Below, piece after piece: positions 42,620 to 51,002 of a stretch of 64,000 bases of DNA. A program made the translations under genes and the position numbers. Source of the stretch: Haloarchaeobius sp. HME9146 (GTDB lineage Archaea > Halobacteriota > Halobacteria > Halobacteriales > Natrialbaceae). Location of the stretch: contig NZ_JAODVR010000001.1 of assembly GCF_025399835.1 (NCBI RefSeq), forward strand, positions 1,984,001 to 2,048,000, read 5' to 3'. Each line of letters opens with the position of its first letter. Position 1 is the stretch's first letter. Under the pieces are notes generated by a model. It was not told where the DNA came from. It did not search any database and saw nothing but the letters and a program-made list of their open reading frames with translations.

Positions 42620-44170
42620 TCAGTCGGCCGCTTCCACCGTCTGAAGGTCGTCGGCGAGCGCTGTCATCGCGGCACCCGGAGTCGAGTCACCCGAAAGGGC
42701 GGCGTGGACCCGCTCGACGACCCGTTGCGATTCCTGGGGCCAGACCTCAGTCACCGGTCGCGGTATCGTGTTCTCGACGGCGTAGGCCAACTGCGGGAGG
42801 TACGGCCCGAGGGGGTTCGCGTCGGCCGGGAGCGAACTGAAGAGTCCCGTCTCCGGGGGCAAGAGCGCCAGCTTCTCGAAGAGGAACCGTCTGACCCTGT
42901 CGGTGGTGACGGCTTCGAGGACGGAGACGGCCTGTTTCTGGAGATCCGACGGGGCATACGGGTTCACCAGGAAGTGCCAGCCGCCGAGCGCCGCCACCGA
43001 GCCGCCGGTTTCCGGGTAGTCGGTCCGGGACCGCGGGACGCCCGTCGGCAGGGGCATCACACCGAGGTCCGACCCGAACTGCTCCTCCCGGGCGTTGATC
43101 TCGATGGCGTACGGCCAGTTCTTGTGCATCACGACCCGCCCCTCGGTGAACGGGTTCCGGGACGGCTCCTCGGTGTACTCCAGGACCTCGGCGGGCGCGA
43201 TGTCGCCCGCGACCCGGTCGAGCGTGTCCGGTGCGTCGGTCCCGTGGATGAACGAGCGCAGCAGCCGGAGGGCGTCGAGCACCGGGTCTTCCTCGACCGT
43301 CACGGGGCGCTCGCCGACCGGGCCGAACAGGTACTTCTCGGGCGAGCCGAAGTACGCGCCCCCGAGCGAGGACATGACCTCGTTGAAGGTGCAACACGAG
43401 AGGCCGATGTACCTGTTCGCCTGGAAGGTGTAGCCCTGCGTGTCGGTCTGTTCCATCGTGTCCTTCGTGACCTGCGAGAAGAGTTCCCAGTCAGGCGGGT
43501 CCGTCGCCCAGTTCGCCCCTTCGGGGTCGTAGCCCGCCGTCTCGAGCAGGTCCTTCCGGTACTGGATGGTCGGGGCCTGGACGAACACCGGGAGCCCGTA
43601 GAGTGCCCCGTCTCGGTCACTCGCTGTCTCGACCAGCGGTTCGACGTACTCGTTCTCGACGCGCGAGGCGACCGGGGCGGAGAAGCGCTCCGAGAGGTTC
43701 GGGAACGGGAAATTCCGGAGGAACGGCATCGCCCACCCGGAGTCCATCATCATGATGGTCGGCTCGGGCTGTTCAGCCTCGAGCAACTGCTGGTACCGGT
43801 TCTGGCGCGTGATGGTCGTGTGTGGGCCCTCCAGGAACTCGACCTCGACGTCACCGCCCAGCCCAGCACCGTGTAGTTCGTCGACGACCTCGTCGCCGAT
43901 CTCCGCGAACCGGCTGTCCGCGTGGATGGTGACCGTCGTCGGCCGGTCGTCGTCGCGACTGGTCGTCGAGCGTGCCGTGGTCGTCTCCGTCACGTCGAAC
44001 GACGACCGCTGCCCGTCGTCGCCGTCGTCGTCGTCATTCGCGACCTCGACCCCGACGAGTGTCCCGAGCCCGAATCCGACACCGGTCCCTGCCGCGACCT
44101 GGAGGACGCTGCGTCTGTCGACGAGTCCCCGAGATTGCAGGGACCCGGTACGGGGAGAATCGTCTCGCAT
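42620..44170 (-). CDS. Tat-exported extracellular solute-binding protein, orphan
   Basis: A 516-aa protein from ATG 44170. The twin-arginine signal is VDRRSVLQVAAGTGVGFGLG, followed by an Asp/Thr/Ser-rich linker instead of a clear lipobox Cys. The body reads as an SBP family 1 (sugar-binding) protein: TVTIHADSRFAEIGDEV, MMMDSGWAMPFL, VQAPTIQYRKDLLETAGYDP, FTEGRVVMHKNWPYAIE, ALGGWHFLVNPYAPSD. It would present a sugar or oligosaccharide to an ABC importer, but no permease or ATPase gene is near. A MIT-like C-terminus is normal. Confidence 0.88.
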   Translation of the reverse strand: MRDDSPRTGSLQSRGLVDRRSVLQVAAGTGVGFGLGTLVGVEVANDDDDGDDGQRSSFDVTETTTARSTTSRDDDRPTTVTIHADSRFAEIGDEVVDELHGAGLGGDVEVEFLEGPHTTITRQNRYQQLLEAEQPEPTIMMMDSGWAMPFLRNFPFPNLSERFSAPVASRVENEYVEPLVETASDRDGALYGLPVFVQAPTIQYRKDLLETAGYDPEGANWATDPPDWELFSQVTKDTMEQTDTQGYTFQANRYIGLSCCTFNEVMSSLGGAYFGSPEKYLFGPVGERPVTVEEDPVLDALRLLRSFIHGTDAPDTLDRVAGDIAPAEVLEYTEEPSRNPFTEGRVVMHKNWPYAIEINAREEQFGSDLGVMPLPTGVPRSRTDYPETGGSVAALGGWHFLVNPYAPSDLQKQAVSVLEAVTTDRVRRFLFEKLALLPPETGLFSSLPADANPLGPYLPQLAYAVENTIPRPVTEVWPQESQRVVERVHAALSGDSTPGAAMTALADDLQTVEAAD

Positions 44171-44289
44171 CCCTTGGTTCGTGTACGCACAGCGCACACT
44201 TCAAACCCCAGACCGGCGGCCGATACCCGGCGCGGCGGGTGCCTGCTGCCTTCGCGGCGTTTATGTCCCGTCCGCGACGAGTCTCGCCT

Positions 44290-44712
44290 ATGAACCGGTT
44301 CCGGACCCCCCCGACAGTCGGTATCGTCGCCGCTGTCGCGTTCGTCGTCGCCGTCTTCGTCCCGTACGTCACGCTCTCCGAGACCGCCATCTCGGGGCTG
44401 TCGACGTACTACGGCGTGGGCATCGTCTCCCCGGCGTATCTCTCCCTGTTCGCGCTCGTCGCGGCCATCGTCTTCGCGGCCGGGCGCGAGGGTCGCACCG
44501 AGCCGGACCTCGCCGCCGGGGTCACCCTCGTCTTCGGCCTGGTGATGGCGTTCCTGACGCTGTCCTGGGCGCTCGACGCCGGCAGCATCGTCAGCAGCCT
44601 CGGTACCGAGGACTGGATGGAGTACCACCCGTGGGCCGTCCTGCTCTGTAGCGTCGCTGTCGCCGCCTGTAGTGCCTGGTACGCCCGCGTCCTCGGCCTG
44701 TTGTCGGTCTGA
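44290..44712 (+). CDS. Four-TM haloarchaeal membrane protein (DUF7548-like)
   Basis: A 140-aa protein with about four TM helices. It starts MNRFRTPPTVGIVAAVAFVV and has a short polar loop (LSETAISGLSTYYG), a pattern I associate with a haloarchaeal family of unknown function. ATG 44290 lies about 120 nt from the divergent solute-binding protein gene. No domain beyond the TM helices is seen. It precedes the SRP RNA gene, in the same direction. Confidence 0.7.
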   Translation: MNRFRTPPTVGIVAAVAFVVAVFVPYVTLSETAISGLSTYYGVGIVSPAYLSLFALVAAIVFAAGREGRTEPDLAAGVTLVFGLVMAFLTLSWALDAGSIVSSLGTEDWMEYHPWAVLLCSVAVAACSAWYARVLGLLSV

Positions 44713-44767
44713 GCCCCCAGACCTGCCGAGCGAAACCGGCCGCCGTCGAACGGTTCGAGTCGAAAGG

Positions 44768-44776
44768 TCCTTAAGA
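44768..44776 (+). promoter_or_regulatory. TATA-like box of the SRP RNA gene
   Basis: CCTTAAGA, about 25 nt before the predicted RNA 5' end at about 44797. No ORF starts at this spacing, which fits a promoter for a structural RNA. Confidence 0.5.
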
Positions 44777-44796
44777 GGCAAGCGGCTACGATGGAG

Positions 44797-45107
44797 TGGA
44801 CTAGGTCGGGCAGTTAGGCCCTGCTCCCAACCCGCGATATGGTCTTTAGCGGGGACCGAATCCTGAGGGCGTCCGGTCAGACCCGGTCGGGCCTCGGGAG
44901 TCGACGTAGAAGCCTCGTCCGTCGGGGACGGCGGTCGACGGGGTCCATCCGCAGGGATGGCACTCCGTCGTTGGTCGGCGGTAATGAGTCAGGCACGGAA
45001 GTGAGCAGCTCACCGTCGGACACCCGTCGCTCGATGGGTCGCGGGGTGGAGGAGACGACCGAGATTCCCCGTCCGGGAACGCCGGGCAATCCCAGGCGTC
45101 CACCATT
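44797..45107 (+). ncRNA. ffs: Signal recognition particle RNA (7S RNA)
   Basis: Archaeal-type SRP RNA of about 311 nt. The ends pair (GTGGAC near 44797 with GTCCAC near 45098-45103, helix 1). Helix 6 is perfect: CCATCC, a GCAG tetraloop (SRP19 site), GGATGG at 44945-44960. Helix 8 carries the SRP54 site GTCAGGCACGGAAGTGAGC at about 44988-45006. The 5' domain contains the long GGGCAGTTAGGCCCTGCTC element seen in haloarchaeal 7S RNA. It directs membrane-protein ribosomes to the translocon. The exact ends are estimates (a few nt either way). Confidence 0.93.
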
Positions 45108-45217
45108 CATATCGCATTCATCCCTTCCAGCCGCGGCTATCCCCCGTTCGTCCGGACTCTCACGCCTACTGAGGAGTGATTCGGTATTTGGGTCAGCATC
45201 TCGTCACTAGAGGTAGT

Positions 45218-45262
45218 ATGGTCTTGGTATCGCCGAACCGGGCACCGGAGGGAGACGCGTGA
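45218..45262 (+). CDS. Putative 14-aa leader ORF overlapping a GTG start
   Basis: ATG 45218 to TGA 45260-45262; its stop overlaps the downstream GTG start (GTGA at 45259-45262). A TATA-like GTATTTGG lies about 28-32 nt before the ATG, so a leaderless transcript could begin here, and GGAGG (45247-45251) inside it serves the downstream gene. It may couple translation or be a chance frame; see the similar case at 51888. Confidence 0.35.
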   Translation: MVLVSPNRAPEGDA

Positions 45263-46326
45263 GTACCGAGACGGGCACTCGTGAGACAGCCGGCAGCCAT
45301 CACGAGCCACAGGCGCGTTTCGACCTGCTGTCACCGACGGACGGGCCGGTCGCGGCCGGACTCTGGCTGGTCCTGTTCTACTTCGTGGTCGACCGGCTGT
45401 CCGGCCCGGCAGTCGTCGCCATCCAGCGCTGGGAGCCCGCGGTCGCGGCGGACTCGGTGACGACGTGGCTCGCGGTGCTACTGTGGCTGGTGGTCGGTGC
45501 GGTCGTCGTGAAACAGCTCGTCCGACAGGTGACCGCCAACCCGCGGTCGTTCGACTCCCCGACGGAGCGACTGGCGTTCCTCGACCGCGACCGACCGACC
45601 CAGACCGCCTACGTGTTCTACACTGCGACGGTGCTGGTCGGGCTGGTCGTCGCTGCGGCGGTCTGGCCGGCCGTCGGCACGTTGCTGGACCGGCTGTTCG
45701 CGATGGTGCTCGAACGACAGGACGGCGCGACGTTCGACGTGCAGTCGGCCGCACTGCTCGGCGCGTTCTTCGTCGGGTTCGCCGTCGCGGCCCGCGCTGC
45801 CGACCGGCTGGTCGTCGGCGGGTGCCGCGACCTGCTCTACCGGTCGCTCCAGCCGACCGACGTGGCGGCGTCGGCGACCGCCCGGGCCGACGCGATGCGA
45901 CTCGCCGGCTGGGCCGCCATCGCCGTCGCCGTCGTCCTCGTGGGGTACTGGCTCGTGTTACTCGGCAGTGGTCAGGTACCGGCCGTCCAGGACGAGCCGC
46001 TCCCGCTGACGCCCAGGCTCGTGGGACAGGTCGGCACCGGCATCGCGCTCCTCGTCGCCGGCACGGCACTCGTGACCGAGCGGTCGTACGCGATTCGAGC
46101 CTTCCTGGTCGCGGCGGGCCTGCTCGCCTACGCCTTCGTCGACGCCGTCGGCTACTTCGTCCAGCAGGGTGACACGGTTGGCGTCGGCCTCTTCGTCGCG
46201 CTGACCGTGGTCGCCGTCGGCGTCGCCCGGCCGGTGATCGCGCGGAGCTGGTTCGACGCGCGACGGACCGAACAGGTCAGCACCGCCGAGGGCCCCACTG
46301 TCGAGGAGTTCTCCGACGACGACTGA
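45259..46326 (+). CDS. Polytopic membrane protein of unknown function (355 aa)
   Basis: GTG start 7 nt after a GGAGG. Residues 1-30 are polar; then about eight TM helices in two groups (about 30-165 and 180-335), separated by a PTERLAFLDRDRPTQT-type loop and an ARADAMRLAG loop. The C-terminus is acidic (EEFSDDD). No transporter or enzyme motif is recognised. It may be a haloarchaeal-specific family. It is convergent with mscS (50 nt between stops). Confidence 0.75.
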   Translation: MSTETGTRETAGSHHEPQARFDLLSPTDGPVAAGLWLVLFYFVVDRLSGPAVVAIQRWEPAVAADSVTTWLAVLLWLVVGAVVVKQLVRQVTANPRSFDSPTERLAFLDRDRPTQTAYVFYTATVLVGLVVAAAVWPAVGTLLDRLFAMVLERQDGATFDVQSAALLGAFFVGFAVAARAADRLVVGGCRDLLYRSLQPTDVAASATARADAMRLAGWAAIAVAVVLVGYWLVLLGSGQVPAVQDEPLPLTPRLVGQVGTGIALLVAGTALVTERSYAIRAFLVAAGLLAYAFVDAVGYFVQQGDTVGVGLFVALTVVAVGVARPVIARSWFDARRTEQVSTAEGPTVEEFSDDD

Positions 46327-46375
46327 CGAACGAGCGGACTGACGAACGAACGGACCGGCGAGGAAAGAACCGCAG

Positions 46376-47290
46376 TCAGTCGTCTGCGGTGACGACTTCC
46401 GAGAGCTGTGCCACGTCGAGGGAACCGCCGATGGTGCGGTTCGGGTAGGGGATGTCGATGCCCTCCTCGTCGAAGCGCTCCTTGACGGCCTGGACGTACT
46501 CACCGCGGGTCCGGACGAAGTCGGCGCGCGACGGGTTGTCGATCCAGATGCGGGACTTCAGCCCGACGGAGGAGTCGCCCAACTCGGTGAGTCGGACCGT
46601 CGGCTCGGGGTCGTCCATGATACCGTCGTGTTGCTCTGCTTCCTCGACGATTATCTCGGTCGCCTTGTCGATGTCGTCGTCGTACCCGATGCCGAACAGG
46701 AACTGCAGACGGAGCTGGTCCTTCGCGACCGGGTTCTTGATGACGCCGTTGGTCAGCTGCGAGTTCGGCACCGTCAGGAGCTCGTTGTCGAACGTCCGGA
46801 CACGGGTGACGCGCAGGCTGATGTCCTCGACGATTCCCGAATACCCGTCCCACTCGATCCAGTCGCCGATGCGGAAGGGCTTGTCCGTGAAGATAAACAC
46901 GCCCGCGACGAAGTTCGCGATGACGTCCTGCATCGCGAAACCGATGGCGAGCGTGGCCGCCGCACCGATGGTGGCGAGGGCGGTCAGGATGTTTCCGAAG
47001 CCGGCGAACGCGAACGCGAAGCCGATCGCGGCGAAGATTATCGCGAAGTTGGTTATCTTCCGGAGGGGAATCCGGGCGTGTTTGTCCAGTCCCCGGCGGT
47101 CCATGAGCGTCCCGACGAGCGGGAGGACGACGATCCGCCCGATTGTGTAGACCCCGAGGAAGCCGACGAGGAACAGGATGGCCGAGGCCACATCGGCTGC
47201 GTACGCTTCCGGGACGCCGGCGTCGAACAGGGCCCTGGCGAGCCCGTCGAGGCCCGCGCCGTTCCCCTGCAGGAGTACGCCCCCGAACAT
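46376..47290 (-). CDS. Small-conductance mechanosensitive channel (MscS family)
   Basis: A 304-aa protein from ATG 47290. Three TM helices: TM1 near 35-55, TM2 near 80-105 and the pore-lining TM3 (ATIGAAATLAIGFAMQDVIA, near 110-129). The MscS beta domain has FIFTDKPFRIGDWIEWDGYSG and VPNSQLTNGVIKNPV, then an alpha/beta C-terminal domain ending in PNRTIGGS. It opens under hypo-osmotic shock. The ATG shares its A with the yhbY stop (TGATG), so it is in the rnp4-yhbY-mscS operon. Longer upstream ORF sequence is Arg-rich and spurious. Confidence 0.93.
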   Translation of the reverse strand: MFGGVLLQGNGAGLDGLARALFDAGVPEAYAADVASAILFLVGFLGVYTIGRIVVLPLVGTLMDRRGLDKHARIPLRKITNFAIIFAAIGFAFAFAGFGNILTALATIGAAATLAIGFAMQDVIANFVAGVFIFTDKPFRIGDWIEWDGYSGIVEDISLRVTRVRTFDNELLTVPNSQLTNGVIKNPVAKDQLRLQFLFGIGYDDDIDKATEIIVEEAEQHDGIMDDPEPTVRLTELGDSSVGLKSRIWIDNPSRADFVRTRGEYVQAVKERFDEEGIDIPYPNRTIGGSLDVAQLSEVVTADD

Positions 47291-47535
47291 CAGTTGTAGA
47301 CGGCAGTGTTCCCGCGAACGTCGAACAGCTCGGCGTTCACGAGGGCTTCCAGTTCTTCGGCGAGCTCCTCGGTCGAGGTGCCCCCCCGGGCCGCCCGGAG
47401 GAACTTCACCTTCACCATCTGGTTTCCTTGTAGCTGGTCGTTCAACTCGTCGACGACCGCGTCGATACCGCCTTTGCCGACCCACACTGTCACATCGAGT
47501 TCGTGGGCCTCTCGGCGAAGCTCTTCGTTACTCAT
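47290..47535 (-). CDS. yhbY: YhbY-type CRM-domain RNA-binding protein
   Basis: An 81-aa protein from ATG 47535. Core: MSNEELRREAHELDVTVWVG, a KGGIDAVVDELNDQL helix, MVKVKFLRAARGG and a final RGNTAVYN strand. The GxxG-like motif of the CRM fold is VGKGG. YhbY proteins bind pre-ribosomal RNA; haloarchaeal copies sit beside the RNase P component gene. A 10-codon extension to 47565 is rejected. It overlaps the downstream mscS by 1 nt. Confidence 0.92.
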   Translation of the reverse strand: MSNEELRREAHELDVTVWVGKGGIDAVVDELNDQLQGNQMVKVKFLRAARGGTSTEELAEELEALVNAELFDVRGNTAVYN

Positions 47536-47642
47536 ACCCCCCGCTTTTGCGGCCAGCGCTTTCAATGTTTCACCAAACGTGCGAGGTCCAGGGGTGGACG
47601 AAAGAGCGGGTAGCGACGGCCGACAGGACCGATATCGGGGGG

Positions 47643-47918
47643 TTAGCGGTACGGGTACCGCGTGTGGTGCCCGCAGTCGCAGGTCACGACGACGTGGCCG
47701 TCCTGCAGTCGCGTCCGGGCGTTCACACCCGGGAGGAGGTAGGCGTCACAGTCGTCACAGGTGAAGCGTCTGAACCGGTACGGGAGCCGGACCCGGTTCC
47801 GCTCGGCGATGCGTCTGGCGAGCCGGACGTACTCTCGGGCACGGTCGAACTCGCCGTTGCGCGTCGCCTCGCGGGCGAGGGCGTCCAGCCGGTCGATTCG
47901 CTCCTCCGCGATGGTCAT
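47643..47918 (-). CDS. rnp4: Ribonuclease P protein component 4
   Basis: A 91-aa Rpr2/Rpp21 homologue. An N-terminal helical pair (AEERIDRLDALAREATRNGE, then RAREYVRLARRIAERN) precedes the zinc ribbon: CDDCDAYLLPGVNAR with CxxC, and CDCGHH with CxC. It supports tRNA 5' maturation. Together with yhbY (107 nt downstream) and mscS it forms a minus-strand operon. Confidence 0.93.
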   Translation of the reverse strand: MTIAEERIDRLDALAREATRNGEFDRAREYVRLARRIAERNRVRLPYRFRRFTCDDCDAYLLPGVNARTRLQDGHVVVTCDCGHHTRYPYR

Positions 47919-48031
47919 CTGTCCGTGGGTTCCGCCCCGACGACAAAAGGGGTACCGTCTTGCTGGTGTCGTGCGGCGAACCCGCGACGAGTCGCAAGCT
48001 ATTTTTCTGTCGTCCGAGGACCGACACGACA

Positions 48032-49096
48032 GTGCGCGTCCTGAACCACCTCGAACTCGAATCCCAGTTGGAGCGAAGCGGCATCGGCACCGCCGCCGAC
48101 CAGCAGCGCGAGTCCCTGGCGCGGGCCGCCCCCGACATCGACGTCGTCGACTCGCCCTGGACCGACGGCTCCATCCCGGACGCCGCGTTCGCCAAACTCG
48201 CGTTCGACGAGGACCTCTTCGCCGACTACGACCTCGCTCACTGCAACATGATCGGCCCGGAGTCGCTGGCCGTGGCCCGCCACGCCAAGCGCAACGACAT
48301 CCCGCTGGTTCTCCACGCCCACGTGACCAAGGAGGACTTCCGGGGGTCGTTCCGGTTCTCGAACGCGGTCGCGCCAGCCCTCGGCCAGTATCTCAAGCGG
48401 TTCTACTCGCAGGCCGACCTCGTGCTCTGTCCCTCTGAGTACACCAAGGGCGTCCTCGACGACTACCCGCTCTCTGCGCCCATCAAACCCATCTCGAACG
48501 GTATCGACCTCGACTCGATGGCCGGCCACGAACCCTTCCGCGAGGAGACCCGCGAGGAGTACGACCTGGAGGGCATGGTCGTCTTCGCCGTCGGGAGCGT
48601 CTTCGAGCGCAAGGGCCTGACCACCTTCTGCGAACTCGCACAGGCGACCGACTACGACTTCGCGTGGTTCGGGACGTACGACGAGGGGCCACACGCCTCG
48701 AAGACCGTCCGGAAGTGGACCCAGAACCCACCCGAGAACCTCACCTTCACCGGCTGGGTGGACGACAAGCGCGCCGCGTTCGCCGCCGGTGACGTGTTCT
48801 GCTTCCCGTCGAAGGTGGAGAACCAGGGCCTCGTCGTGCTGGAGGCGATGGCCTGCGAGAAGGCAGTCGTCCTGCGTGACATCCCCGTCTTCCGGGAGTA
48901 CTTCGAGGACGGCCACGACTGCCTGCTCTGTGAGACCAACGCGGAGTTCGAGGCCGCCCTGGACCGCCTCGACGAGAACCCCGACCTCCGCCGCCGGCTG
49001 GGCGAGAACGCCCGCGAGACCGCCGAAGAACACAGTCTGGAGACCATCGGCGCGGAACTGGCGGACACCTACCGCGACCTCCTCTCGGCCGACTGA
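48032..49096 (+). CDS. GT4-family glycosyltransferase (GT-B fold), copy 1
   Basis: A 354-aa protein. A GTG start at 48032 follows a TATTTTT box by about 27-32 nt; an ATG-free extension upstream is not needed. N-terminal Rossmann-like domain with HCNMIGPESLAVARHAKRN, HAHVTKEDF and LVLCPSEYTKGVLDDY; C-terminal donor domain with SNGIDLDSM, FAVGSVFERKGL and the E(x7)E pair in KVENQGLVVLEAMACEKAVV. It probably transfers a sugar from a nucleotide donor to a lipid or glycan; substrates are unknown. A second GT follows after 41 nt. Confidence 0.9.
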   Translation: MRVLNHLELESQLERSGIGTAADQQRESLARAAPDIDVVDSPWTDGSIPDAAFAKLAFDEDLFADYDLAHCNMIGPESLAVARHAKRNDIPLVLHAHVTKEDFRGSFRFSNAVAPALGQYLKRFYSQADLVLCPSEYTKGVLDDYPLSAPIKPISNGIDLDSMAGHEPFREETREEYDLEGMVVFAVGSVFERKGLTTFCELAQATDYDFAWFGTYDEGPHASKTVRKWTQNPPENLTFTGWVDDKRAAFAAGDVFCFPSKVENQGLVVLEAMACEKAVVLRDIPVFREYFEDGHDCLLCETNAEFEAALDRLDENPDLRRRLGENARETAEEHSLETIGAELADTYRDLLSAD

Positions 49097-49137
49097 AGTC
49101 ACGCCTTTTAAGTGTTCGTCGCCTGATTACGGCGATA

Positions 49138-50238
49138 ATGACGCAACAGGTTGCGGCCTTTACCGACACCTATCTCCCGACGGTAAACGGCGTGACCTAC
49201 ACCATCAAGTCCTGGCGGGAGCGATGGAACCGCCAGGACGGCTGGATGGACGTGGTGTACCCCGATTCCGACGGGCACTCGCCCGACGCAGGCGAGTACC
49301 CGGTCCGGTCGGTCCCCTTCCCGTTCTACGAGGGCTTCCGCGTCGGTGCCCCACAGATCCCCGACGCCGTCGAGAACGCGGACGTCATCCACGCACACAC
49401 CGCGTTCGCGCTCGGCCTCGCCAGCCTGCGACTCGCGCGCTCGGAGGACAAACCGCTCGTCGCCTCCTACCACACGCCGACCGCGGAGTACGCGGAGTAC
49501 ATCTCGCCGTCGCAGACGCTGGCCGGCGGCCTCCAGCGTCTCAGCAAGCGGTACGAGCGCTGGTTCTACGACCGCGCCGACCTCGTCATCACGCCGTCGG
49601 GGCCGACGCGCCGCCACCTCACCGAGGTCGTCGGCGTCGATACGCCGGTGCGGGTCGTCTCGAACGGCATCGACACCGAGCAGTTCCAGCCGGTCGACGC
49701 AACCGGGTTCCGCGAGAAGTACGACCTCTCGGGCACCCTCGTCGGCTACACCGGCCGCCACGGCTACGAGAAGGAACTCGACCAGATACTCGCGGCCACG
49801 GAGGGGCTCGACGCGACCGTCGTCTTCGGCGGCGACGGGCCCGCCCGCGAGGACCTCGAGGCCGAGGCACGGAAACGAGACGTGGACGCACGGTTCCTCG
49901 GGTTCCTCGACCGCGAGGAGATGCCCGCGTTCTACTCCGCCCTCGACGTGTTCACCTTCCCCTCGCCTGTCGAGACGCAGGGACTCGTCGCCCTCGAGGC
50001 CAACGCCTGCGGGACGCCGGTCGTCGGTGTGAACGCCGGCGCACTCGCCGAGACGGTCGACGACGGCGTGACCGGGTATCACTTCGAGCGCGGCGACCGG
50101 GACGGGTTCCGAGCGGGCATCGAGCGCGCCCTCGAGGACCGCGACCGCCTCTCCGAGAACTGTCTCGCTCGTCGAGACGAGGTGAGCATCTCCAACGCGG
50201 TCGACCGACTCGCCTCGCTCTACGACAGCGTGTCGTAA
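49138..50238 (+). CDS. GT4-family glycosyltransferase (GT-B fold), copy 2
   Basis: A 366-aa protein with FTDTYLPTVNGVTYTIKSW at the start (residues 8-26), HAHTAFALGLASLRLA, YHTPTAEYAEYIS and VISPSGPTRR-like acceptor elements, and a donor domain with SNGIDTEQFQPV, YTGRHGYEKELDQILAA and ETQGLVALEANACGTPVVG. It resembles alpha-glycosyltransferases acting on diacylglycerol-like or glycolipid acceptors; a glycolipid role is plausible but inferred. It has its own TATA-like CTTTTAAG about 30 nt before the ATG. It overlaps the convergent membrane gene by 19 nt. Confidence 0.92.
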   Translation: MTQQVAAFTDTYLPTVNGVTYTIKSWRERWNRQDGWMDVVYPDSDGHSPDAGEYPVRSVPFPFYEGFRVGAPQIPDAVENADVIHAHTAFALGLASLRLARSEDKPLVASYHTPTAEYAEYISPSQTLAGGLQRLSKRYERWFYDRADLVITPSGPTRRHLTEVVGVDTPVRVVSNGIDTEQFQPVDATGFREKYDLSGTLVGYTGRHGYEKELDQILAATEGLDATVVFGGDGPAREDLEAEARKRDVDARFLGFLDREEMPAFYSALDVFTFPSPVETQGLVALEANACGTPVVGVNAGALAETVDDGVTGYHFERGDRDGFRAGIERALEDRDRLSENCLARRDEVSISNAVDRLASLYDSVS

Positions 50239-50471
50239 TCACGCTCGAACAGCGATTTCTCGCGTCTGAGTCCGTCCAGTACCGTCCCCAGCAAGAACAA
50301 CCCCGCCAGCAGCGCCAGCGCCAGACCGAGTCTGTCACTCACGCCACCGGTGGACAGTACCCGTAGCGCCGTCCCGAGCAACGCGAGTGGGAGCAGCGAC
50401 AGGGCGATTCGCGTGTGCGGCTCCGGCAGCTCGTCGAGAACCGCGTAGAGAAGCACTGCCGAGAGCGACAT
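50220..50471 (-). CDS. Small membrane protein of unknown function (83 aa)
   Basis: An 83-aa frame from ATG 50471 with two or three hydrophobic segments (SAVLLYAVLDELPEPHTRI, IALSLLPLALLGTALRVL, LGLALALLAGLFLLGTVL) and a charged C-terminus (RREKSLFERDYD). Its 3' end overlaps the GT copy 2 gene convergently. No motif is recognised. Four codons upstream (50483) offer another start. Confidence 0.6.
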   Translation of the reverse strand: MSLSAVLLYAVLDELPEPHTRIALSLLPLALLGTALRVLSTGGVSDRLGLALALLAGLFLLGTVLDGLRREKSLFERDYDTLS

Positions 50472-50519
50472 CTCGGCACACAAGTTGTGAGAGTCTCCGA
50501 CAAAAAAGTGACGGAGCGG

Positions 50520-50927
50520 TTATCGGTCTTCGAGCGCGTCCGCGATGCGCTTGAGCGCGCGGGTCTGGTCGCGGAGTTCGTCACGCATCTGGCGGACCTC
50601 ACGGACCAGTTCCTCGTTGTCGGCACCGCCTTCCTCGCCACGACCGCCGGGGCCGCCGGGACCGCCACCCATCATGCCGCCCATCATCTGGGCGAACGGG
50701 TTGCCGCCACCCATACCGCCGGGACCGCCGGGGCCGCCGCCCATACCGGGGCCGCCACCGCCGCCGCCCATCATCTCTTCCATGCGCTCGCGTCGGTCCT
50801 CGTCGGACTCCTCCTCGCGTCGCTGTCGAATCTCCTCGACACGCTCTCGGAACGACTTGGACTCTCCGTCCTCCTCGCCTGCTTCTTCGCCCGGGGCCTC
50901 TTCGCTGTGGTCTTCGTCGTTTGCCAT
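50520..50927 (-). CDS. Gly/Met-rich low-complexity haloarchaeal protein (135 aa)
   Basis: An acidic N-terminal part (about 1-25), a charged helix (SFRERVEEIRQRREEESDED) near 23-42, a Gly/Pro/Met-rich stretch about residues 50-95 (runs of MGGGPGG) and a C-terminal coiled-coil-like helix (VREVRQMRDELRDQTRALKR). The layout suggests an oligomeric scaffold or RNA/membrane-associated protein, but no family is recognised. ATG 50927 gives MANDEDHSEE; an extra five codons are possible. Confidence 0.68.
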   Translation of the reverse strand: MANDEDHSEEAPGEEAGEEDGESKSFRERVEEIRQRREEESDEDRRERMEEMMGGGGGGPGMGGGPGGPGGMGGGNPFAQMMGGMMGGGPGGPGGRGEEGGADNEELVREVRQMRDELRDQTRALKRIADALEDR

Positions 50928-51002
50928 ACCGTCGCGTTCCATCTCCGTACCGAAAAGGGTTTTTCTCGCGGGCAGGTGGGTCGGTCGCCACCTGTCGGCC
51001 GT

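Noticed and set aside
44839-45210. Short ORFs (both strands) around 44.8-45.2 kb
   Set aside because: They lie within the SRP RNA gene and reflect its open but non-coding sequence.
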